Assembly: GCA_019054805.1 (NCBI GenBank)
Contig: JAHQIY010000003.1
Coordinates: 5,766,001 to 5,830,000 of the forward strand
Reading direction: 5' to 3'
Length of the DNA stretch: 64,000 nucleotides
Origin: Brachionus manjavacas
Taxonomy: Eukaryota; Rotifera; Eurotatoria; Ploima; Brachionidae
Made by a program: the position numbers and the translations under genes. Below are positions 31,659 through 44,088 of the stretch, piece by piece. The notes under the pieces were generated by a model. It did not search any database, was not told the origin of the DNA, and saw only the letters and a program-made list of their open reading frames with translations. The stretch's first letter is position 1, and the number at the start of each line of letters is the position of its first letter.

Positions 31659-31704
31659 ACTGATCATTTATCATCCCAAGACATGTGGATGATAAATGAT
31701 CAGT
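31659..31704. repeat. Perfect 18-bp hairpin
   Basis: ACTGATCATTTATCATCC (31659-31676) and its exact complement GGATGATAAATGATCAGT (31687-31704) enclose a 10-base loop. GAGTCGTCAAAC at about 31607 and GTTTGACGGAGTC at about 31708 extend the symmetry after a break. Confidence 0.9.
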
Positions 31705-32027
31705 GATGTTTGACGGAGTCTAAAAAAACTGCAATAAATATATAAAAATGACAAAAATTATTATTTGTAAAACAAAAATACTGAAGCTAGGATTATTTTT
31801 AATTATTAGTTACAATAAATAATATTAATAAATACTGTCAATTATATTTAAAACATAATTATTTTTTATTTATGGGCAACAAATTAACTAATTTGAAACG
31901 ATTTTACTTGAAAATAAAAACAATTTTCAAAATAATAAGCGAAATTTGATTTTCATTTCTTCATTTAGCCTATAAATTTAAATTTTGCTTTTTCCAAATA
32001 TACCAAGTATACAATTTGTAAAAAAAT

Positions 32028-32690
32028 GTCATTTTTAGAAGAAATCACAAATAATATCTCATTAGAACGGATAGTAAAAATGGCTGGTTCGAAGGATTCC
32101 TTCTGGATAAACCTATCCAAGCACCAAGCATTGCGCTAGAACAGTGTCTGAAAGAAATGTTAGAGATGGTCGAAATAAGGTCAAAAATACACTCTCAAGT
32201 ATTGCTTATCAATGACTTAGATAAAAAAAATGATTTTAACTGTAAATTCGAACAACGAAAAGTTCCAGTCAAAGTCCACTATTGCAACAAAAGATGGACG
32301 GATGCATACAAGTGCTTAAGTCTAGATAAGCGAGTTACTGGGATAGAAAAAAACTTTTACATGCAATGAAAACAAATCTTATCTTTGGAAGATTCTTAGG
32401 TAAAAATTCTGAAAATCAGAATTTTATGAATTATAAATATTTTGATGAATTTGTCACATTTGTTCAATCGATTCATGTTGTTGAAATTAATTGTGACTTG
32501 TGGAAAGCCAAATGATCAACGACATCGGTATTAGTAGCTGCGAAGAGTCAGATTCTGAGTTAATAGTCATTTGAAACTGCTTCCAAGAGAAAGCTAGTAG
32601 AAGTAGAAACGACCAGTGAGTCGGTAGCAAAAGAAAAATGCGATAGACCTGCTGGATCCAAAAAAAAATTGGATAAATATTAATTATTTT
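32028..32690 (+). pseudogene. Unidentified transposon ORF relic
   Basis: Broken frames: MSFLEEITNNISLERIVKMA, then EMVEIRSKIHSQVLLINDLD, YCNKRWTDAYKCLSLDKRVT, then VVEINCDLWKAK, ending EKCDRPAGSKKKLDKY-stop. The C-terminal RPAGSKKK-type tail resembles basic ends of MULE-like transposases, but the middle does not match a family I know. At least three frame changes. Confidence 0.35.
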
Positions 32691-32760
32691 TTTCTTAAAA
32701 ATAGAAATTTGTTTTTTTTCTTTTCTTTGCATCAATTAACAATTTTTGTTCTTTTTTTAA

Positions 32761-34035
32761 TTTTGAAAAATCTGTGATATCCTACCTGATCAAACAAAGA
32801 GATTAGCACCTTTTTGTTATCGTGTTGTAATCTATTTATTTTGTACCATAAAAAATCATAGTAAAAAGTTTTTTAACTTTCTGAGCTGCTGGTTCATCCA
32901 AGGCGGTTGTTTTTTAATGGCATATAATCATCACTTAGGTATTTACAATGCAATTTAAAAACAAAAATACTAAATTTAGGATTATTTTTATTTATTGATA
33001 CAGCATTGATTTTATTAATTTTGAGAAAATTTTTTTTATAATATATTTTTTATTTTAACTTGTCTTTTTTTTGTTTGCGAGGAAGTTCTATTAGTTTTTA
33101 AGCTATTTTAGCGTTTGACCAAGCTAAATTAAAACCAATTTTATGTGGAACAAATTTCTTCAAATGACTATAAATGGGTAAATTAAACTTTTTATCTTGC
33201 ACAAGTCATATTAAAAAGGTTAGAATTCGATTTTTGTTTTTAAAGTATATTTAATTAAATTTTAACTTGGTAATTCCGGAATAGATCAGTCTTGTTAACC
33301 CTTTTTTTAAAACATGTATGTTCGTAAAGTATATATAAAGTGTATAATCGTTAAATGTTTTAAAAATAGGTTAACAAGACTCATGTTTACCGTAATTTAT
33401 ATATTAATTGAAAAAAATGGTGGTTGGTAAAAAAATTTAAAAAAAAATTTAAAACTTAAATATTTAACTTTTTTTACTAAATAAAAAATGTGAATTTAAG
33501 AAAAATTACGGAATTTAACCTAAAATTGTTTAACCTCTTTGTGTCTAAAAAAATTGAAAAAATTCCAAAATTCTTCATTATTTAAAAAATAAACGATAAT
33601 TTTTGGCCCTTTTACGATCAGCGTAGAAAATTAGAAATCAAGGTAATTTTACGCAAATTTTCTTTTGTAAATTTACATAAAATTACTTAAATTACTATTT
33701 TTTACGTAAAGTTACTTAATTTTCCCTAAAAATTACCAAAAAAATCATGTCAAATTTTTATACTGTATCAATAAATAAAAATAATCTTAACTTTAGTATT
33801 TTTGTTTTTAAATTGCATTATAAATACCAAAGCGATTATTATATGCCATTAAAAAACAACCGCCTTGGATGAACCAGCAGCTCAAAAAGTTAATTAAAAC
33901 TTTTTACAATGATTTTTTAAATGATAGAAAAAATAATTTTTTATGGTACAAAATTAAAATATTACAACACGATAACAAAAAGGTGCTAATCTTTTTGTTT
34001 AATCAGGTAGGGTATCACAGATTTTTCAAAATTGG
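32761..34035. repeat. Large palindrome (about 240-bp arms) with a Tc1-like element at its centre
   Basis: Left arm 32761-33000 and right arm 33766-34035 are inverted copies of about 90% identity (right arm has one 28-bp extra piece near 33915-33945). The arms meet at TTATTGA-TA / TA-TCAATAA. Right-arm translation (PPWMNQQLKKLIKTFYNDFL) resembles the linker between endonuclease and RT of a LINE, so the palindrome is probably an inverted duplication of a LINE piece. Confidence 0.85.
33001..33765. mobile_element. Tc1-like deletion derivative inserted at the palindrome axis
   Basis: 765 bp starting CAG and ending CTG with TA on each side (32999-33000 and 33766-33767). The inner right part has ACGTAAAGTTACTTAA and AAATTTACATAAAATTAC tracts and ATGGTGGTTGGT, which also occurs before the right repeat of the Tc1 element at 13259. 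No transposase remains. Termini beyond CAG match poorly, so family membership is tentative. Confidence 0.55.
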
Positions 34036-34298
34036 AAAAAAAGTACACGAACTTGTCCGATTTGGAAGAAAAATTCGAAATATTATTTGTTGAAGATGTA
34101 GACAATCAATTCTATATAGAGATTCAACCGAGTATTGTTAAAAAGCATGCTGAGAATTCACTTTTAGTTAGTTTTAGTCAACTGAAAATTCAAGCCAAAA
34201 GACCAAGAGGAAGACCAGGAAAAATTCAATTTCAAGATCAAAAACAAATGCCAACAAATGGTCATGATAAAATTAATATATTTTTTCTTATTATATAA
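34032..34298 (+). pseudogene. Transposon-like ORF end with AT-hook
   Basis: The frame reads EKFEILFVEDVDNQFYIEIQ, HAENSLLVSFSQLKIQAKRP and RGRPGKIQFQDQK, then runs out at 34298. The RPRGRPGK AT-hook tail is like those of the MULE-derived ORFs here. It begins in the palindrome's right arm and has no credible start. Confidence 0.35.
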
Positions 34299-34299
34299 C

Positions 34300-34840
34300 T
34301 AAAAAAAAACTCACCTAAATGATATCAAATGACAATTTTATATCATTTTTTTTAATATCAAATGATATATTTTGCATCATCATAAAAAACATGCCTCTAT
34401 CTTATAATAATTTTCTATTTTATTGAAGATTTTGACACATGATACACTAACAAAAAATATATTCTCTTAGTTATAAATTTTTTTAAATAATAAACTCGAT
34501 CTAAAAGAAAAAAAGCAAACAAAAAGTAAACTAACTTTTGAAAGAAATTCAAGCATTCAATACTATAGTTTCTTTTTAATTAAAAATTAATAAATAATGT
34601 AAATTATTCAAAAATAATATACTTAAAATTGTAATAATTGAGTTTTTTAAATAAAATATTCCTGCTTTTCGGAATAAATAATCCAAAAAGAAATATACAT
34701 TAAAACAATATCAATTATTATTTTTGAACATTAATTTAAATAATTTTTTCAGGGAAAATTCCATTCGGAATTTTAGATCAATTTTGTAGATTTTACAATA
34801 TGCTTCTATTGGAACCACTTGAATATTAAATTAAAAAATA
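34300..34840. other. Intergenic DNA and TPGS2 5' region
   Basis: AT-rich. A small inverted repeat, ATATCAAATGA / TCATTTGATATT-like, lies at 34320-34375. TAATTTTTTCAG ends at 34752, 89 bases before the TPGS2 start, a candidate 5'UTR or trans-splice acceptor. Confidence 0.5.
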
Positions 34841-36357
34841 ATGACGAACAAATTAGACAAATTAGACTCCGAAACTAGAGATATCATAAATTATCTTGGT
34901 AAATGTGGATTTTTTTTTCTTTTAACGGTCAGATAAAGGAATTTTTTTACAGAATCTAGAGAAGAAGTATGTGACATAAAAATTATTGAAACTTTCAGTG
35001 TTTCAAGCAATCAATTGAATGACTGGGAAAACGTAATTTAAATTATATATTTATCTAATAACTATTTTTTTTTAAAGAGAAATCTATGCAGTCTACCCCA
35101 TGATTTAAGAAGCTTCTATTCAAATCATAATGGAATTTCAATAGAATGGAGCGTAAAAATTGATGGTCAGTTTTTAATACGATAACTTTCTGTCAAATAA
35201 TCCTTTACTTAATTTATATCAGATTCTGAACCCTTACAGTTGGGAAGAATTCAAATAAATTCAATTAAAGATTTGACCAAAGTAGGAAGTGTACTTAGCA
35301 AAGATCTGCGCGAACCATCAATTTTTGACTTGGAAGATCTACAATCTCCTCCAAAATTTGGTTCGCGCAATTCAATGGAAATTAAAAGTCTTTTGCCAGA
35401 AATTAATGAATCAGGCCCTGCAGATGCTGAATCGTTATCAGAACTCTCGGACGAAGAAAATTCTGAATACAAGAACAATACAAGTAATTCACCCTCTGCT
35501 TGCAGAGAAGGGAAATTTTTTTTTTTTACTTTTTTCAAATATTAGGACTATTGATTATGGTATCATTTTTTTGTGTTAACAGGAAAATAAATGAAGTGGT
35601 AGCAGAATAAAATAAAATTCCGATTGAAACATTAAATATTTTACCTGAATTTTTTTTTCTAGAAATTCTCATTCCTCATTTTGATGATCTATCACGCAAT
35701 TTCGAATTAGATAACTGTAATGGATATGGAAAAGTATGCTTAGTTTATAGAAATGCCAAACCAGGCATGATGGTCTCTGAGCAATCAGCTGAAATTTGGT
35801 TTCTGGATCGTAGTCTACAGTGGCATTTCTTGACCGATTCATTCAAAAATTACTATAGGTTGGCAATAAGTCATTTGGGTTTGCCACAATGGCAAATGTT
35901 GTATACCCAAGATGGCCTACCTCCATTTTTAAATGTAATTTTAGAAGAACTTGTTTGAAGAAAATTATAAAGAATTCATTTTAAGCAATGGTTTTATATG
36001 TTTTGCCCGGGGAGAATTTTAGTTCATCACGAAGAATGGAAAAATTCAAATTTTCTTTCATTAGCTGACAATTTTTCCAATTCAAATAACAAAAAACCAT
36101 TGTCAGTAAATCAAGACGATGTTAAAAGAATCGATTTTGCGAAATTATTCGAAGATAAAAATACCAAGTGAAAATTCTATTTATAAATGAAAAACTTATT
36201 TTAATTAGGATTTTTATTTTGTAGAAAAACAACATCTCAAGCAATGAATCAAAACTCTACAAATAGCTTTAATAAACCAGAAGAAAAGAACTTGCGCAAT
36301 AATACTGGAACTCCAGTAAAGCCAAAATCTAGATTTAATTCTAATTTAAAAAAATGA
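34841..36357 (+). CDS. TPGS2: Tubulin polyglutamylase complex subunit 2
   Basis: Non-catalytic subunit of the TTLL1 polyglutamylase complex, which adds glutamate chains to tubulin tails in cilia, centrioles and neurites. Seven exons: 34841-34898, 34953-35032, 35078-35165, 35223-35483, 35663-35934, 35986-36167, 36225-36357; all phases close to 357 residues (human about 300). Family blocks: NDWEN then RNLCSLPHDLRSFYSNHNGI, IEWSVKID, LGRIQINSIKDL, NFELDNCNGYGKVCLVYR, AEIWFLDRSLQWHFLTDSFK, NYYRLAISHLGLPQWQ. The SMI1/KNR4-like domain spans most of the chain. Residues about 110-165 form an acidic Ser/Glu insertion (SLSELSDEENSEYKN). The tail is Asn/Ser/Lys-rich. Intron 4 is the longest at 179 bp and its boundaries are the least certain. 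AATAAA at 36404. Confidence 0.93.
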
Positions 36358-36578
36358 TCTTATTAAATTTTATTTTGGAAAATTTTAACCGTCCATTTCT
36401 TAAAATAAATAATTTGATTTTTTTGATTTTTTTGATTGAATAATTTAGGCTTAAAAACCTAAAAACGTTTCTTCATTCATAATTTATTTACGGCACAAAT
36501 AAAAATTTGTTTGGTTTGATCTAAATTATAAAATTTTAATATATTATTAATTTAAAGTATCTAAATTTAGATGAAAAA

Positions 36579-39422
36579 ATGAGATCTGACAAATTTTTTT
36601 TGTTAGCATTAATTCTTTGTGAAAATTTCGTTGTTAATTTTTGTTCTGACATAGACCCATATCACACTTTGGGTGTATCTAGAAATGCAGATGAAAAGAA
36701 AATTAAAGATGCTTACAGAAAGAAAGCCAAAGACTGGCATCCGGACAGAAATAAATCTCCAGAGGCTCATGAAAAATTCATGCAAATAAACAAGGCTTAC
36801 GAAGTTAGAATTTATAAAAAAAATTAAAAAAAAAAATCTAATTTATGTTTCAAAGATTTTAAGCGACTCAGAGCGTCGATCGTTGTATGATGAATATGGA
36901 ACAACTAATGAACCAAGGCATGATCCTGGCGCAGGTTTTCATCGAGAAAATTTTGATAACTTCTTCAGAGATCCATTCGAGGGCTTCTTCGGAGGTGGCT
37001 TTGGTTCCAATCAGAAAAAAAATTCACGCAAAAATCCCGAAGATGAAATAAACAAAAGGTAACTTATTAATTTAAAAATATTAATATTAAATTTTTAATT
37101 GAAAAAAAAAGAATTTATTTGGACACAATTTTACCAAACAGTTATACCAAACCCTATTTAATCTATGTTTACACTGAGTTTTGCTTTTCTTGCATCACAG
37201 TGGAAAACTTATGGCAAACATTGAGACACGAACTTAAAAATATTGGCTTTGGCGTGGGTCATTCAGACGCTTCCTGGAATAGAGAGCTAAATAAATTACT
37301 TGAAGTGAGAAAAGTTCCTACAATTGTAGCAGTAATTAATGGAAGAGTACGCCACTTTAGAGGCGACTACAATTTAAGAGAAATTCGTGAATTTGTCCGA
37401 AACTTGATTCCATCTAGACTAATCACTCAAGTTAATCAATTTAATTTTAACAAGACCTTACAAGAAACAATTCAGGACAACAAGGTCTTTTCATTATTTA
37501 TATCTCACTCGAATCATGTTTCTCTTCGCTATCAAATGCCATGCTTTCAAATGGTAAAAAACTTTAAATGCGTTTCAGTTTTATACAAAAATATTGAGTC
37601 CGAATTCAAAAATCAATTGTCCAAAAACTTCAAAATTCCAGTCGATTTGAAGCAAGAAACTCTTGTTTTGTTTAAAGAGAATTTAAATGCTGATGAAGAA
37701 AATCGAGATACTCATCGTCCATTTTTGGTACAAGCATCGACAGAATTGAATTATGAAGCGATTTTACAAAGTCTTGAAAATAACAAGCACCTGATTTTAC
37801 CTCGGATTTCGTCCGGATCGAAATTTTTCGATTTGTGTCCTTCGTTGTCAGAGTTTGAGATTGACAGTTCGAAAGGAACTATCTGCAGTGTTTTTTTAGC
37901 AAATTCTGAATTAAAAAAGCCTCAATTTTTGTTCTATAATGAACTAAAAAATCAATTGCTTAAAAATTTACACAAGGATAAATTTTTTAAAAAATTGAAC
38001 ATTCAATTAGGCTATGTCTATATGGATGTACAGACTAATTTTGTGGATAGAATTAGAAAAAATGCAAGACATGCTGAAATTACAGTCGATAAGGTATTAA
38101 CCGATTCAATTAAAAATGAAAATTTTGTTGTCATTTTTTTAATTTTTAGATTTTAATTTTAAGAAGATTAAATGAAAAATATGTTGAATATGATTTTATT
38201 GATGACTTGTCACTTAATGACAAAAATATGCTGGATAAACTAAAGGATAAATTGAACGATTTTAAAAATGCAAATCAGTATTTTAGATTCAAAATGCCTG
38301 TACCAACTTTTTACGAAGAATCCAACCAAGTAAATAAAAAAAAATAATAATTTTTAATTTAGCTTAAAACAAAATCATTCCTAAGGATTATTTTAGTTTT
38401 GCTATTGAAAATTTGGAATTAATCTGGGATTATTTGACTGATTGGGTTTTTTGGGAACGATTGCTGGGAAACAGTTCTTATCTAATGATTATTTTGTGTA
38501 CATTTCTTTTTTTATGGCTAATGATTATGTTTTCATCAGAAAAATCAGATCCGATCACAGCATCAAGACATCAACGATTTCAGTAATATTAAAAAAATTA
38601 AAAAATTAAATATATTTTAGAATCTTTTTAAAGGAAAAATGGTGTTAATAAAGAATCTGATTCTAGGAATCAAAGCTTCAATCAGTCAAAGTCATTCAAT
38701 AGCAATTCAAGTCAAAATACGAGCATGAACGGAGATGATCTTTACGACTCAAGATATGACGACTTTAACAAGAATACATCAAATCAGTTTCAGTTAGTCG
38801 AAATGAATCCGAAAACTTTTTACGGCTTGGTCAATAGTGTACCTAAGGGATTTAGAACTATTCTGCTGATTGTAAACCAAAATAATAAAGCTCAGCTCCT
38901 TGACATTTTCACCAAAGTCTGTTTGAAATATAACAAGTAATTTTCTGATTTAAAAATAAAATTTAAAAATAAATAATTTTTTTTTTCTAAAGTAAAACAT
39001 ACAAACTTAGGTTTGGATATATGAATCGTGACTCAGCAGCAGGCAAAAAATGGTTAGAAGAAGTAGCTTTTAAAAGCAAAATTGAAAAAAAAAATCCGGA
39101 GTCCGATTCGGAAAATTCAAGTGATTTGGAGGATTTTGAAAATCTGTGTGAAAAAACTGCAATTGATCTAAACGCAGACTCCAATGTTTTAGCCATCAAC
39201 CCTTCTCAAAAAAATTTATTGTCCCTCAATTTATATTTAAATGATAGTGATGATTCTTACTTTTATTTAAATGGAAAAAATGAAAATTTCAGCGAAGATA
39301 GGCTTTCGGTTAATTTGGAAAGAAAATTAATGTCCGATCTTTCGAACTGGTTTGACAAATTTATCGATGGAATGCTAGCAAATAAAATAACTGTGAAACA
39401 ATGGCCGATAATGTACCTGTAA
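36579..39422 (+). CDS. DNAJC16: DnaJ homolog subfamily C member 16
   Basis: ER-anchored J-protein that stimulates Hsp70-type ATPases; the human protein has been linked to autophagosome size. Seven exons: 36579-36803, 36856-37058, 37112-38093, 38150-38329, 38386-38582, 38634-38936, 38993-39422; introns 51-56 bp; 839 residues (human about 780). Signal peptide (residues 1-22), J domain (YHTLGVSRNADEKKIKDAYR, HPD in DWHPDRN), Gly/Phe region (FEGFFGGGFG), thioredoxin-like domain with CFSC in YVYTEFCFSCITVENLW, a second thioredoxin-like part, then one transmembrane helix (YLMIILCTFLFLWLMIMF) and a cytosolic tail (NPKTFYGLVNSVPKGFRTIL). Exon 5 uses the acceptor ATTCCTAAG, not the TTTAG 23 bases earlier, which would bring a stop. 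CTAAATTTAG ends nine bases before the ATG; a four-codon upstream ATG-TGA frame overlaps it. Lies 221 bp after TPGS2. AATAAA at 39491. Confidence 0.95.
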
Positions 39423-40860
39423 ATGCATATCGAATCTTATTGTATGTAAATTCGTATATTTGGACTCATTTTTTTTCACAATAATTTTAAAATAAATATT
39501 TTAATTATCTTATTTAATTTCTTTGAATTATGCCGTGCCACCTATCTACAGCAAAAAATCTGATCAAATAGAGCAATTATTTACCAAAAATATTAATACT
39601 AAATACTAAATATTTGATAATATCTTAATTGATCTTATCACTTTTTCATTTTTAATAAAGTGATTTTTTTTTTATTAAGTATATATGCTTTTTCAAATAA
39701 GACTTTGCTTAACTTTTATTATACTTTCAATAAATAAATATCAATGCTATATTTTTGTTCATCATCCGTAACTTGTCCTGCGAATGAATCAAAGTGAAAC
39801 ATTTTTTTGAGAAACAGACATAATAGAGAAATGAAAATTAAAAGGCAAGTTGAAGTTTATGATCAAATTTCAGATCAAAATTTTTTTTTTTTGATTTAAA
39901 ATAAGGTATTTTTTTATCAATTCTTTAAATACTAAATTTTTAAACTTTATTAAACATGATTTGTTTAATCTTTAATTAGGAATAAAATTATATGAACTTT
40001 TATCTGAAATAATCTATAAATCTAGCCCCAATTCAAATGACCTTGATGAAGTCATTAAACTTTAATTTCAATTTCAAGCTTGTTCGCTTTTTATTCATTC
40101 CCCGTTAAAAAAAATTTTTTTTAATCTAAATTTGCCAAAATCTCTGCATTTTTTTTCTAAAATAAGCAGCCATAATAAAAGGTTAAAATAAACTTAAAAA
40201 TTAAAATAATTAATGATAATAAAATAAGATTTTATTTTTTATATTTTTGATTTTTTATTTATTAATTATTTATTTTTAAAAATTAGGCCAATTTAAAGAC
40301 TATTTAATAGTTTTTCTTTTTTTAACTGTTTTAGTTTATAAAAAAAGAAATATGACTAAAAAAAAAATTATTCCAAAGCATTTTGTCTCAAAAAAAATAG
40401 ACCTTGGTTTAATTTTTATAAGATTTAAATGAATATATACTACCGTAAACTCAGAATTATAGACGCAGCATCTACTTCGAGAACGATATATAAACGCAAC
40501 ACGGTTACTCAGCAGAGGACCATGTTAAAAAAAATCAAAAAAATCAATTTTAAATATTTCGCGTTTAAGGCAGGATTAAGTATTACATGCATGGTAAAGC
40601 CGGAACTTGACCCTATAACAGCATTCAATTTTTTAATATAAACGCGACCAAAAAAAATTAGAATAAAAATTAAATGCGTTAATAGGTAAAGTTTATTTCA
40701 TTTATTTTGGTATAAGCGCATGCAGCAAATTAAAAATTTTAAAAAATAATGCGATTTTAAAATTGCATGAAAAATTGTAAAAAAAATTTTTTTAGCCTAA
40801 AAATTTCAATAAAATTGATTAAAATAAAATGATTCTATTAATATCTAACTTTAATTTCAA
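39423..40860. other. DNAJC16 3'UTR and AT-rich intergenic DNA
   Basis: No supported gene. A 70-codon ATG frame at 40429-40641 (YYRKLRIIDAASTSRTIYKR at its start) is slightly less AT-biased than its surroundings but has no recognisable domain, splice context or partner exon. Confidence 0.45.
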
Positions 40861-40861
40861 A

Positions 40862-41203
40862 TTATTTTTCCATTTGCGTCACGTGGTAAAGTTGGTCTAC
40901 CTACTCTTTTTTTTTCAGTTAGAGTTGGTCTTTCATTTTGAACTACTTGTAAATTTTTTTTTCATAATTTTGAAAATAAATATTGGAGGATAAAAATTTT
41001 TTTTTTTTTTTAAAAAGTGCCTATTATTTCAATTTTTTGGACATTTTTTTTTCCATAAATTTACGTAAAATGATCGAAATTTACCAAATTTTACGTAAAA
41101 TCTAGTAAATTTACGTAAATTTACAATATTTTTCGTAAAAATTTGGTAAATTTACTATTTATAACGTAAATTATCGTAAATTACTAAATCCGGAACACCA
41201 CTG
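40862..41203 (-). mobile_element. Transposon remnants: AT-hook tail and Tc1-family end
   Basis: 40862-40960 on the minus strand reads QVVQNERPTLTEKKRVGRPT then LPRDANG, a basic transposase-type tail. 41040-41203 has many TTTACGTAAA/TTTACCAAATTTACG words and ends GGAACACCACTG next to TA (41204), i.e. the same outer terminus as the Tc1 element at 10841-13639. Confidence 0.6.
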
Positions 41204-41205
41204 TA

Positions 41206-44085
41206 TAATGAAATAAAAACATTATTTTCCCACTCGTAACTCAATAGTATTGCCACAGAGAGGTCATTTTGGATATAAATATACTTAGATCTGTTTCCAG
41301 AGTCATTTTTTATATTTTGCTTCTTATCTAGATATTCTCCTTATAATTTTTCAATTTTTTAGTCTTTAGATTTAATTTAATTTGATATTTTGACTTAAAA
41401 AATTTAATCTTAAGTTAAAATTTTAAAAATATTTTTGAGAAGCAAATTCAACGAGTACTTAATATTCGTTTGGGCCCTAATTGAGATATAATAAGGCCAT
41501 TAATCAAATGAAAATTTTAAGACTTTATTCCAAATTTTTTTAAACTTAGCTAAAATTTACAAACAAAATTAGAAGTTTTGTTGGATTCTTAAATGATTTA
41601 TTTTAAAGGCATCATTTTAAATTTAAAAAATGAATAAAATTAAAAGAAATTATATTTTTTTTAAAGCTATTGAGAAATATGTAAATAACAATTCAATAAT
41701 ATTCTTTCTTAATTAAAAGCAAATGAATGCTAAATAAGCATTTGTATTTATTTTCCCCAGATTTAGCACGACAAGGAAATCATTAAGGCTTAAATTCCGA
41801 CCAAGTTTAAAAATATTTATAAATAAAAATTATTTAATAAAAAAACCTCTTAAGTTTATATTGCTACAAGTTAAAATAAATTAAAAAATGCATTCACTTT
41901 TAGCCTTTAGCGCGACTGTGATTTAAAAAGTATTATCTTTAATTTTAATCAACCTAGTGAACTTCAAGTGATTTTCAAATTTTCTTTTCTCAATTTATTT
42001 TTCTTTAAAAATAAAAAGTCAATCAAAATTGAAAACAAAGAAAGGTTTATTTTAAAATAAATAGATAATTTGCTTTTAGGAAAAAAAATAATTAAAAAGG
42101 AGTGAATATGCAACGTAAAATAGAAAAACCAGAATCAAAATTTAAGATAATAGTTATTTTGATTTTTACTAAAATCGTTTCAAGATTAGTGTATAAATTT
42201 TGTTCAGTCATTATTATTTTTTATTATTATTATTAATATTAATTTCAGTCTCATAGACATTTTAAAATTGAATATAATAAAATTTAAGTTACATTGAAGA
42301 CTTTGAGTAAACAAATTTAATTTATCATAAACGTGAAAGTAGTCTTGATTTTTATGTTTTGCATCTTGAATGATCCGTAAAATTAAACTGAGTCAACTTT
42401 TTATAAAAAATTATTTTTTTATCACGAAAGATGATTATTTAAACGTTAGTGTTATTTATAAAATTGATAATTAGAAAAAAAGTGAACATATTGATTTACA
42501 GCAAGAAAATATTGATTTCGTATTATAGCCTCATTATTTTTTATCTAATATTTTCAATTTTAGCCATATTAACAAAAAGATCATTTTAAAATCGACAAAT
42601 TTTAAAAATCAAATTTTTTAATTTTTGAATTAAATTCGAGATAATTTTTTAAAGTTAAATGTGTGATTCACAAATATTAAAATATTAAAATTTGCTTAGA
42701 ATCAACAAAAATTAAATAATAAATTAAATTTTTGTTTATTAATTCTGCCCTTTCGAAATAAATTTTCGGGCGATTGACAACCATTTCAAAAAAAAGAATA
42801 AATATGGATTTTTATTAAATCAACAAGCCAGTATTATGGGTTTTCTTAAAAATTCCTTGTTCGACGATTAGAGAATATTTATTTGCCTATGATTCAATAG
42901 TTGTATTATATAACAAAACAATACGGCAAATAATTTTATATTTTTATTGCGTTGCGACTTTATTTTGTTCTATTGAAACTTCATCAGTTTGGTCACGATA
43001 TTTTTTTAAAAAGATTAAAAAAGTTAAATAAAAGAAAAAAATATTTATAAAAATAAACTGTTTAATTTTAAGCTCAATTTAACTCAGCATTAGAACCTAA
43101 ATAAATAAATATCTTCTTTTTATTTAAATCAGGTCAATTAAATATTATTTTAAAGCTTGAATTTATGACCGTAAGCCGATCTTTATGATTCAAAACATTG
43201 TTGTTTTGGTCATTTGCACCGCCGCGCATTTCTATATAAAAACTTTTTAATTTTTTGAGTAAAATTTTTTGAAGTAATGCAAATTAAATAAGATAAGTTT
43301 GTTGAATAAATCCTTCAAAATTTTGTCACAAATTCTAAGCGACAATTTTGCTAATTAAATTTTGTATTACTACAACCATACAAAAATCAATAAAAAGCCT
43401 AAAACACGTCATTTGTAAACAATTCAAAAACGAATTTTTATTTTTTTATTAATTAGAATTTTAAAACGAAACCCGACAAAAAGCATCCAAAATTTTATTC
43501 TGTTGGGTAATGCCTAGTTTAATTTTTAAAAAGACAATTGTGATTTTTTTTTTGTATAGAATCAAGATTTTGAAGCCCTAATTTTAGGTCACTTAACATT
43601 TTTTTTGCTGATTTCTAAGCCATATTTTGTTTGTCAACGATTTAAAAACTAGGATTTAAGGAAAAAATCTCTTTCAAAGTCCAAATTTAGCAATACAAAT
43701 TTTAAAACTCTAACAGCTTACCACTAGACTCAAATCGCTAAGCCTAATACAACTTACCTTATATTTCTCGATAGCATTTAGAATGGTTCAATCTTTTTAA
43801 CAAAAAAAAATAAAGCTCAATTTAATTCATTTCATCTAAATTAATATAAGGCTCAGAATTGAATTCAATTTTTAAGATTTGAACTTTAAATTTGGCCAAG
43901 CATTTTAAAATTTTACGAATTTCTTTAGTTTATTTGTTACCTTAATCTTTGGTAAGTTACTCTTAGAATTAAGGTGAACTTCAAGTTCTTCTCTTTTTAA
44001 GCTTTTATCATCTAGACCATGTCAGTAAAATAAAATTTTTAATTTAATTTACATATAAAATTTAATTAAGCTTATTTACCATTCA
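41206..44085. other. 2.9 kb of AT-rich DNA without a visible gene
   Basis: Read on both strands: stops are dense and no frame has protein-like composition. No tRNA or satellite is evident. It may hold regulatory sequence, but nothing stands out. Confidence 0.5.
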
Positions 44086-44088
44086 TAA

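Noticed and set aside
35484-35662. Additional TPGS2 exon inside the 179-bp intron
   Set aside because: Possible acceptors at 35545-35582 exist, but no stretch keeps an open, phase-compatible frame with a GT donor.
38362-38385. TTTAG at 38358-38362 as the acceptor of DNAJC16 exon 5
   Set aside because: It brings an in-frame TAA and breaks the match to the transmembrane region; CTAAG at 38385 keeps the frame and gives a 56-bp intron.
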